Source of the DNA: Branchiostoma belcheri
Taxonomy: Eukaryota; Chordata; Leptocardii; Amphioxiformes; Branchiostomatidae
Direction of reading: 5' to 3'
DNA: 64,000 bases
Assembly (NCBI RefSeq): GCF_001625305.1
Contig: NW_017802935.1
Coordinates: forward strand, 1,374,352-1,438,351
A program made the translations under genes and the position numbers. Below, one piece after another: positions 33,527-42,335 of this stretch; within the stretch, counting starts at the first letter, position 1, and every line of letters begins with the position of its first letter. The notes beneath the pieces are model-generated. The model ran no database searches. It saw only the letters and a list, made by a program, of their open reading frames with translations, and was not told where the DNA came from.

Positions 33527-35926
33527 ATGGCGAACCCAGAGAGCCGCCCTCAGCCTCCGGACGGCGGTTGGGGCTGGATGGTGGTTCTGGCCGGGTTCAT
33601 CGTCAGTGGCTGCACGGCCGGAATTTTCCGCTCTCTCGGGGTCTTCTTCCTGACGTTCAGCCAACAGTTTCACGCCAGCTCCGCGGAGACGGCGTGGATA
33701 AGCTCCATCCTGATGAGCGTTACGCTTTTCCTAGGTTAGTTCAGCTTTAACTAACGACTTTACGGCATGTGCTTGTATAACGATTACAATATCGTGCAAA
33801 CAAATATTTTTATCCATCTCGTTTTACGCCTTTTGTGGAACAATAATCTGCAATCAAGGCGGCACTTGAATTACGGTTTAGTATCAACGAGAGGTTTTCT
33901 TGAAACTTTTAAGTTTCAAAACACCAAAAGGACCTAAGAAAATTACTTCATGGAATTCTTTTATGTTCTACTGTTGGGTACAGGTCTTCCAAACAGAACG
34001 CATGTTCCATTTGTGGTCACCGCCACCGGTGGACATTCGAACAGAACGCGTGTTCTATTTGAGGTCACCGGCACTCGCGGGGTTTATGTGACTTTGGGGG
34101 ACTGTTATGGGCTATTATTGGGTCCGCTATTTCCGCGTACACCATATGATTACTTAATGGACCACTTTTTACAAGGTACTGTTGGGCCCGTTGTTTCCGC
34201 GTATGTCCAACACGTGCCTTTTGTCTTTTCTCCTTATAGCTCCGGTTGGCACTGCCTTGGCGAGCACCATAGGTTTCCGCCCGACCATCATGTGGGGAGG
34301 GGTGCTCTCAGCAGCCGGCTACATCATCAGTGGTTTTGCAACCCGCATGTTTCACTTGTACTTGGGAATTGGCTGTCTGACAGGTCAGTCTATGGCATGA
34401 GACTGCTACAACTAAAGCACTTTTTTTCAACGTAGATACATCCGATGTCACGTGAACATTTTATACTTTATGTCCACCTAAGATAAAAACATAAGAAAAT
34501 GGTAGCTCCAACTGAAAGTTGCCACATATAAACAGCGGTCATATATAGTATTAGCAAGCCTTGTTTTGTTCCAAACAGGCCTTGGATACGCCCTCACTCT
34601 TAGTTCTGCTACGGCGATTGTCGGGCAGTATTTCACCAAAAGACGAGCCATGGCCAACAGCCTGACCGTGGTTGGAGCTAGCGTTGCCTCCATGTCGTTT
34701 CCGCCACTTTTCCAGTACCTGATGGACGAGTTCGGTTGGAAGGGCGCTCTGCTTATTATAGGCGGCATGATGCTGAATATGATTGTAGCCGGAGCCTTGA
34801 TCAGACCTCTCGAAGCTTACAGAGACAGGAAGGTCGACAATGGTCCTGGAGAAAGCAGAATGAACGACTCAGACACAGTCTTGGAACCTGGCACGGCAAA
34901 GAAGTGTTCGTCAGCTGCGACAAATTTTCTAAAAACGTTTTGGGCACAGATGGACTTTAAGGTGATCTTGATACCTTCCGTGGCCCTGTTCTTGGCGTCC
35001 TTGTTCATGATGCAGTTTTGCCTCCTCGTACCAGGGCTGTACATCATCCCTCGCGCCAAGCAGCTTCAGATCGAGGACTACGCGGCGGCGTCCCTTCTCT
35101 CAGTCAGTTCAATCGCAGACTTAGTCAGTCGGCTAGCAGTCGGGGCCATCCCGGACAACCCACGTTTCAGTCGGTTTGACCAGTACGGACTGAGTCTGTG
35201 CCTGTTGGGCATCACCAACCTCCTGTCTCCCCTCGCCAAGACGTACCCGGCGCTCGTGGCGTACGCTATCGCACACGGGGCGTTCTACGGCGCGTTCATT
35301 CCGACATCACTGACCTGTCTGGCCGAACTGGTTGGCCCGAAGCGTCTCCCCAGTGCAATTGGAATCCTGATGTCAATTCAGGGGTTTGCGTCGCTGGCTG
35401 GGCCACCGTTTGCAGGTTGGTGTAGAGGAATAAGATTTGAAACGTCATGGAATATTTGTGCGACAGTAGAAACATGGAAACGGCTTTTGCAGACCTTCCT
35501 TTTCATACATCTGACATAGGCCCCTCGCATCAGCGCAAGTAGACTTAAGGTATAAGAGATACCAGTGAGAAATTATAGGACTTATATTATTATAAATCAA
35601 ATTATAAGTTTACTTTCTAGCCTCTTGTGGTCCTTAGACGTAAGGTAACGTAAGTCATTGGTTTTCGTTGCAGCAAAAGTATCACTAAATAATTCTAAAT
35701 TTATCTTTGTCTAGGCTGGCTGTTCGACGAGACCCAAAGTTACGACGCCACGTTCCTCCAAGCAGGCGCCGGTTTCCTGCTGGCCGGGCTCTTGCCGTTC
35801 CTCCTGCGGCTCAGGAAGAAACGGCCGGCGGACACGACGGAGGAGCCGAAGGACTCACCACAAACAGTGAAGGGGGACTTTGAGAATGAGACTTTATTGG
35901 TACCAGAACGTGAAACTGTCGTGTGA
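33527..35926 (+). CDS. MCT-F: SLC16-type monocarboxylate transporter, complete
   Basis: Exons 33527-33734, 34240-34383, 34579-35415 and 35715-35926 join in phase 1 to give 466 residues. Features match the family: PDGGWGWMVV, QYFTKRRAMANS, FQYLMDEFG, IADLVSRLAVG with the Asp-x3-Arg pair, and a polar tail. Exon 4 is 6 nt longer than in the other copies (KGDFENETLL instead of KGENETLL) and the tail ends ETVV. AIPDNPRFSR has Pro where other copies have Ser. Exon 1 ends CTAG|GTTAGT. The loop sequence (DSDTVLEPGTAKKCSSAATNF) is closest to MCT-E, but the stop codon there is a normal lysine here. The 5' leader intron is stretched to about 3.6 kb by the inserted element. Confidence 0.9.
33985..34080. 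repeat. 42-bp minisatellite in intron 1 of MCT-F, about 2 copies
   Basis: Units around cattcgaacagaacgcgtgt and accgccaccggtgg. Shortest array of the six visible. Confidence 0.85.
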
Positions 35927-35929
35927 TTA

Positions 35930-36340
35930 TTGTTGCAATTCAGAAGAGCAGTGAACCACAATTTGAAAAAAAATTTATCACGAAACATTTTATAGCACAA
36001 CATGTTTTTTTTTCCACCGACATAGCTTATAATTATTGCGATATTTAGTGCCAAAAGGAATGACCATGGACCGACAAACAATAACAAAGTCTTGATTACA
36101 TATGATTTTTCTGACTATTTGTTATCGATGTAATTGTGTTTTGCCGCTGTTCTAATGTTCCCATGACTCAGACCAGTACGTGCAATTACGAGTGCCGAGA
36201 AAGCAGTTTATGCAAAGTGCGTGATCATGCAATTTAAGAATGGCGATTCGTTGCTCCTTCTGGGGGGAGTCATCGTGCGCAGAAGCTAGTACTCAATTTC
36301 TAACAGATCTTTCGGTGGCAAAGTTGAAACCAACAGACAA
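35930..36340. other. MCT-F 3' flank, no gene
   Basis: AT-rich. Near 36110-36170 the words gttatcgatgtaattgtgtt and ttgccgctgttc resemble, in reverse, 14410-14450 downstream of MCT-C, so the 3' flanks of C and F are related. Confidence 0.4.
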
Positions 36341-36343
36341 AAT

Positions 36344-36605
36344 ACTTAAACTGTAATTTCCAACACAATTTTTTTTCGAATGTATAACTCCAGTCTTCGT
36401 CAAGGAAAAGCAATCTGCCGCTTCCGTGACGTTATGAAGATGACACACGTGACCAGTGCATTATACGTTTCAGATTGATCATTTCTAGTCAAAGACTGTA
36501 GTTGTACAGTCGAAAATTTGGTGAAGTTCAATTCTTTGTATTGGAAATTAAACCTCAAATTACGGCATGATGGCGTCTACCAACACAGATGAACTTTCAA
36601 GGTAA
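36344..36605 (+). mobile_element. Member of the ccaacacagatgaacttt foldback family
   Basis: Left end aaactgtaatttccaacaca and right part ttgtattggaaattaaacc are partly complementary, followed by the tail ctaccaacacagatgaactttc. A partial copy of the left end is at 37240-37320. Confidence 0.6.
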
Positions 36606-36731
36606 TACCCTCAAATTGGCCAGACAGTATCGAATTGGCTAATTCGATACTGTCTGCCCGACTAGATAATACTGTCTTGTTGGTTAAATCTTTGCCACCA
36701 AAGGATCTGTTCGTAGCAGCCAGCGCTGTGT

Positions 36732-39700
36732 TTAGTTGACGTAGCGAAACTTGATGACGTCCCCATCGCGCAAGGGGATCCGGTCCACCCCTGCAGCAGA
36801 TTAAAACGATAGAAACAAACTTTGAAAAATTGAATGATGGATTTTGGGTAAACAGCAAATACATGACTTTCCTATATAGCTATGTCTTACCGTATTCGAA
36901 TGCATTTCCCTCGCCGTCCTCGAATCTCCAATACTTATTGTCTTTGTTCTTTACGCCGTTGATAGATTCGATGAGGTGGGACCAGAAATCGACGTACCAT
37001 CTGGCACCAAGCTCACTTAATGCAGAAAAACAGTTGCCTTTAATCAAAATTTCGCAAAAATCTAATCATTTTCCTAGTTCTCATTAAACGGAATACCACC
37101 CAAAATCATGTCTTAATTGATAAGAATTATTTTGTTCAGCAAAATGGACTAAAAGAAGAAGCGAATACATGGTAGCAAAGTGCTCGAAGCTAATAGCATG
37201 ACGGTGTACCTGCAACATTTAACGTCTTTATGAAGTAAGTTTAAACTGTAATTTCCAACACAACAAAAAATTGGACTCACCCAAATTTTCGACTGTACAA
37301 CTCCAGTCTTTTTCAAGGAATGAGCAATCCACATTTAACGTCTTTACCATTGCCATTGGCACATGCATCTCTACATGTATCAGCTATCCTCCTCAAACCG
37401 TTCAGACATAGTTTAACACATACTTGTACTTCCAGACAGTTATCTTTTATCATATAATTTTGAAGTTATTATGGGTTCACCACACCACGAAGTGGTGGTG
37501 AACCCATATTGCTTTTTCTGATGTTTCTTCTCCTCCTTCTTCTCCTTCTTCTCCTGCCATTTTTTAAATGGATTTAGCTTCTTCATTTTAGGGCCCAAGG
37601 TCCTGAAATTTGGTATGGAGGTACAGTGGGCAAATACCCCTAGGCGGTTTTTAAATTATTGTGATACAGGCTTTTAGAATGGTTTTATTTGAGTTTTTTG
37701 GCTGTGTTATAGCAAATGTATTACCTGTCCGTTAGTGTGCCTTGTTTACCACGTTTGGGCATGAGTCATCACAATGGAATGCAGGGCATCAACCAATAGG
37801 CATGNNNNNNNNNNNNNNNNNNNNCCATATTGCTTTTTCTGATGTTTCTTCTCCTTCTCCTTCTCCTTCTTCTTCTCCTGCCTATTTTTAAAATGGATTC
37901 AGCTTCTTCATTTTGGGGCCTAAGGATCTGAAATTTGGTATGGAGGTACAGTGGGCAAATACCCCTAGGCGGTTTTTAAATTATTGTGATACAGGCTTTT
38001 AGAATGGTTTTATTTGAGTTTTTTGGCTGTGTTATAGCAAATGTATTACTGTGTTAGTGTGCCTTGTTTACCACGTTTGGGCATGAGTCATCACAATGGA
38101 ATGCAGGGCATCAACCAATAGGCATGCAGTCTTTCCTCTATTCTTCTTGCTGATTGGCTGTTGGGATTTAACTTGATTAACAGACTGCACAGAGCATTTC
38201 CACCTGCACAGAGCATTTCTTGCTGATTGGCTGTTGGGATTTAACTTGATTAACACCTGCACAGAGCATTTCCATACTGACAGTATGTCTGTATTCAAGT
38301 GTTTTGGTAGGTATTTCAAGCTTTCCTGCTCCAGCATTGGAATGCAGGGCATGAACGTTATTTTTATTTTGAAAATCAACTAGTTTGCATTATGCAATTA
38401 AAAATCCTAACCAATAAAGTAGGGAATAGCTATCCAACTGTTGTTTTAGTTGTATTTTACTTCATATTATAGTTATATCAATGTAAATCATTGTTTTCCC
38501 TTGTGTTTCTCATTCTTTCCCTGCCATGTCGTAAAATGTGGTGAACCCATCGCTGTATTTGCTCCAAAGCAAATATTGGCCTTTCTAGTTTTGTACTCTG
38601 TTTTAATGGTAACGTTCTTTTATCCTTGTTAATTGCAATTAGCCTTCGGGCAGGAATTTGCAATAAAACGTATTGTCATCTCAATCCCTCGCAATCTTCC
38701 TCCTCTTCCCTCCATATGTTGTTAACATCATAGACTTACGTGATCTTGCCGTCTTTGTATGCCTGCAGCAGCATGTAGTAGACCGAACTCCCAAGAGGAA
38801 CCTTCATTACGGTATCTGTAACGGGCCAGTTCGGGTCAAGGGTGTTCTCCGCCTTCAGTGTCACCTCCACTAACCCATCTGTACAGAGAATGGAACTTTT
38901 CTGTTGATGATTATACCGACCGTTCTCAATTACTTATGTCATTATGTCAGAAGGCCATGTTGATTTGATGATATGGATGGCATCCTCTGGGAACCCCGAA
39001 ACTGATGCGAGCGTGCGAATAAAAAAACAAGTTTCATTATGGCTTCACCAGACCACGAAGTGGTCTGGTGAAACCATATTGTTTTCTCTGATGTTTCTCC
39101 TTCTCCTGCCATTTTTTAAAATGGATTCAGCTTCTTCATTTTGGGGCCTAAGGATCTGAAATTTGGTATGGAGGTACAGTGGGCAAATACCCTTAGGCGT
39201 TTTTTAAATTTTTGTGATACAGGCTTTTAGAATGGTTTTATTTGAGTTTTTTGGCTGTATTATAGCAAATGTATTACTGTGTCAGTGGGCAGTGTTAACC
39301 ACATTTGGCATGAGTCATCACAATGGAATGCAGGGCATCAACCAATAGGCATGCAGCTTTCCTCTCTTCTTCTTGCTGATTGGCTGTTGGGATTTAACTT
39401 GATTAACACCTGCACAGACCATTTCCACCTGCACAGAGCATTTCTTGCTGATTGGCTGTTGGGATTTAACTTGATTAACACCTGCACAGACCATTTCCAT
39501 ACTGACAGTATGTCTGTATTCAAGTGTTTTGGTAGGTATTTCAAGCTTTCCTGCTCCAGCATTGGAATGCGGGGCATGAACGTTTTTTTTTTTAAATAAA
39601 CAGTTTGCATTATGCAATTAAAAATCCTAACCAATAATGTAGGGAATAGCTAGCCAACTGTTGTAGTCTTAGTTGTATGTTACTTCATATTATAGTTATA

Positions 39701-40083
39701 TCAATGTAAAGCATTGTTTTCCCTTGTGTTTCTCATTCTTTCCCTGCCATGTCGTAAAATGTGGTGAAGCCATCGCTGTATTTGCTCCAAAGCAAATATT
39801 GGCCTTTCTAGTTTCATTTTTATTTCATACTAAAGTACGTGCTTCCCTTATTGATATATGCCAGTGAGTGCCCCTGGTGAGTTGAATGAATATAAAAATG
39901 CCACCGACGGTTTCCAATCCTGTTTACGAGTACATGTACATGTAATAGTTTCTATTAGAAATTAGCATACACACGTGCCACAATAGACGAAATAATGAGA
40001 CGTTTTCTGTTATTACCTGGTTTATCATCGGCGCTTTTTCCAGCCGCGAGGGCAGCCTCTATCATCTTCTTCTGTGCACTCAT
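36732..40083 (-). CDS. Small DUF4430-like (transcobalamin C-terminal-like) protein, four exons
   Basis: Minus-strand exons 40083-40017, 38878-38740, 37015-36891 and 36790-36732 join in phases 1, 2 and 1 with GT-AG introns to give 129 residues (start codon at 40083, stop at 36734-36732). The N terminus (MSAQKKMIEAALAAGKSADD) is helical and polar with no signal peptide. The rest reads as one small beta-rich domain: GLVEVTLKAEN, then VPLGSSVYYMLLQAY, WYVDFWSHLIESINGV, KYWRFEDGEGNAFEYGVDRI and PLRDGDVIKFRYVN. The ESINGV...YWRF...GVD...LRDGD.IKF pattern is that of DUF4430, the domain at the end of transcobalamin and intrinsic factor. Here it stands alone and apparently in the cytosol, so the function is unknown. 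An acceptor-like ttttattag 14 bases before the start suggests a further non-coding 5' exon. Introns 1 and 2 are filled with repeat copies. Confidence 0.75.
37483..37804 (+). mobile_element. Repeat family 'ttcaccac', copy 1 (cut by gap)
   Basis: It begins ttatgggttcaccacaccac with a hairpin (ttcaccac...gtggtgaa), then a CT-rich tract, tcctgccatttt, and ggtatggaggtacagtgggc. It ends in the assembly gap and is almost repeated by copy 2, so the gap may hide a tandem or a mis-join. Confidence 0.75.
37805..37824. other. Assembly gap (20 N)
   Basis: Run of 20 N between two near-identical repeat copies, in intron 2 of the DUF4430-like gene. Confidence 0.99.
37825..38672 (+). mobile_element. Repeat family 'ttcaccac', copy 2
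   Basis: Runs from ccatattgctttttctgatg to the end gcaggaatttgcaataaaac near 38667. Contains an internal direct duplication of ttgctgattggctgttggg. The end block (aattagcc..cgggca.gaatttgcaataaaac) is shared with 7521-7556 and 8775-8812, so this may be the common 3' end of a retroposon family. Confidence 0.7.
39039..39840 (+). mobile_element. Repeat family 'ttcaccac', copy 3
   Basis: Starts ttatggcttcaccagacc with the hairpin ccagaccacgaagtggtctgg. The body is colinear with copy 2, including the duplicated ttgctgattggctgttggg. It breaks off near 39815 before the common 3' end. It lies in intron 1 of the DUF4430-like gene. Confidence 0.75.
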
Positions 40084-40089
40084 CGTTCA

Positions 40090-41475
40090 CAAATATTCTA
40101 ATAAAAGAAACGAAATTATCATAACATAAAAAGAATGGTAAAACTTAAAGAAAATGGGTTAGATTCTTCCAGTAAGTGATCTGCCCTGCTCCATTTCGCT
40201 ACAAACAGAGTACTCTAGTAGTAATAGATAATCGTAGAAAATGACACATTTTTATTTGCTTTTATTATATATGACATTCTGAGGGGTCAACCACCCTCGT
40301 TGACACACAGTTGATTTACATGTTGCAAGCCCTCGAGTAATTGTGGGTACTCAACTGTATCGCGGAAGGTGACAAAACAGACATTGAGAGACAATAGCGG
40401 GAAGGTTGCAAGCGCCCAAGGCACTATTTACGCTTGGGTTTACCCTAGGACATTGGATTAGGGATTATAACTACAGCCGACTTTTAAGGCCCAAAATCAA
40501 CATTTGGTTTAACGAGAAACTTGAAGCCTAGAATGCTGTAGTGTGTCGAGATGTCATCGTTTAGATACTTGGATGAAACAAAACATTTATTAGTGTCATC
40601 GACTACTAGTATCAATGGTGCCATGTCTAGACACATTATTTCCAATTGGGTTCATCCTCAGTCATTCTTTGCCAGACATTTTCATTAGTACTGTGAAATC
40701 TGGACTTAAGGCCAACTAGAAAATCTTTAAAAACATTTTAAAAACTATTAAGATCCAAACTCCACACGTACATGTAGCTATGACACGTTGAAACCGTTTA
40801 GAATCCTTGTCTGTTTCAGGTTCTGGTTAGTGACATGTCGACACTGGCTGTGTGTAGAAAGGTCTGAGCACCTGTAACTGCCTCGTTCGTCGTGGATTAG
40901 AGGCCTCTAATCTTCAAGACGATCTTCCCCAAGCAAAAGCGTAACTGCCTGCCTGAGTAAGGCCATTGGCTTGGATGGGCACACGCTTGAGCAATGGCTG
41001 TCATGAACAACTCCGAAGGAAAATTAGAACACCAGTAAAATAACACGGCCACTCCCATCTTGACTTCAGAATTTAGGTCTAAACTGAAGTAAAAAAATAA
41101 CAACAATTTTGTTTCAAATCCTACCCCTATGTTTCTGCCGTATCTATAGATAATCGAGAAACCCCAATGTAGACGTATTTCCACATTTTTTCGACATAAT
41201 AATTTAGTAACTCACCAGACGATTCACCAGCACACGAGTTGTTGACAGTGACAGTAAAAAAATTTACACTGCAGCCGACGCCCACACATATGCCCTCCGA
41301 CACAATGAAACTTTCACCCCTACACGTAGTCAACCCTAAGGCTACTAGTATGCCCAGCCTTGCATACTAATGTGCTGAACTACTAGTATACTTCAGCCTT
41401 TCTCAATTCACCTTGAAATACAAGATGAAACCAAGACAAGTGTGCATTCACCACTGTGCCATTTTGTGCGTGGTA
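40090..41475. other. Upstream of the DUF4430-like gene, no further gene supported
   Basis: Sequence of mixed composition. A non-coding 5' exon of the minus-strand DUF4430-like gene probably lies here, but I cannot place it. No repeats of the window's known families are evident. Confidence 0.3.
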
Positions 41476-41480
41476 CTTAG

Positions 41481-41516
41481 GTTGACTGTTCGACGAGACC
41501 CAAAGTTACGATGACA
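41481..41516 (+). pseudogene. Relic of MCT exon 4 start
   Basis: An acceptor-like tacttag is followed by GTTGACTGTTCGACGAGACC and caaagttacgatg, nearly identical to the first 36 bases of MCT exon 4. Homology then stops and the block shared with 5230-5300 and 23860-23950 follows. No other exon is nearby. Confidence 0.8.
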
Positions 41517-41594
41517 CTGTTGCCTCGATACGATGGGACATGGCTCCAAGTCTGCCGTGCTGCCATTCGTAGAAAAGTCGGTAGGTGACGTACA

Positions 41595-42118
41595 TTTGGT
41601 TTTATAAGGTAATCTCTATATAGACTAAACTAGGTCTACTGCGCTTGCGCAAATTTCTGGCCTTTGACCGAGTTAGCCAATGTACACTGGGAGTTAGAAT
41701 TCACCCTGTACCTGAACCCCGGCTTGGCGTGGAGGTATGAATACGTAAAACAATATTTTCTGCTATTAACGAGGTGTTATCTATTACTTAAGACATCGCG
41801 ATACAAAAAAAAAGCTACAGATCGTTTTAAACCCTGGTAAAATTGACAAAAAAACGCGCCAAGTTGAGAAAATCTCAATGCAACTACGTGCTTATTACCA
41901 GTTCAGAATAAGAATTGAACTTTGAGACTTTGTGTAGTTTGTCCCATGTAAACAAGCTGCCAAAGGCGCTCGCCCATGCTACGCCCCCAGCAGCTAATCA
42001 ATTATGTTTTATTGCTAAGTAAAAGCGCTAACGTTGTAATGATGGCTTGAAGGCAGAAAGGGAGTAGCCAGGAAAAAAATTTGGTAGTCACTCATGTCTT
42101 TTTCTTTCCAAGTTCAAC
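41595..42118 (+). promoter_or_regulatory. MCT-G upstream region: TATA-like, NRF1-like and DR1-like motifs, leader-exon donor
   Basis: ctatatag at about 41622, TGCGCTTGCGCA at 41640-41651, TGGCCTTTGACCG at 41658-41670, then the leader block ending GGAG|GTATGA at 41734. About ten leader bases (gctgccctca in other copies) are deleted just before the donor. The motif order equals that of MCT-C and MCT-E. Confidence 0.55.
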
Positions 42119-42132
42119 TTAGGGTCCCCTAG

Positions 42133-42308
42133 TAAAATATTGAACTTTATTCCAACACAAGAAGTTTACGTTTGGAAGTGATCGGTCATTAGTTATCCTT
42201 ATGAAGGCGACAGTGGTCGTTGAAAATTTGATCTCTGAGTATCCGTTGTGTGGGAAAGTTCAACATTTTACTATGATTACTACCAACACTGATGAACTTT
42301 CATGATAA
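42133..42308 (+). mobile_element. 176-bp foldback element in the MCT-G 5' leader with 14-bp target duplication
   Basis: TTAGGGTCCCCTAG (42119-42132) and TTAGGGTCCTCTAG (42309-42322) flank the insert. Inside, taaaatattgaactttattc faces gggaaagttcaacatttta, and the 3' side carries the tail taccaacactgatgaacttt. In the other MCT copies the acceptor cttag is followed within about 25 bases by the start codon, which shows the empty site. Confidence 0.85.
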
Positions 42309-42335
42309 TTAGGGTCCTCTAGCTGAAGAGAAACC

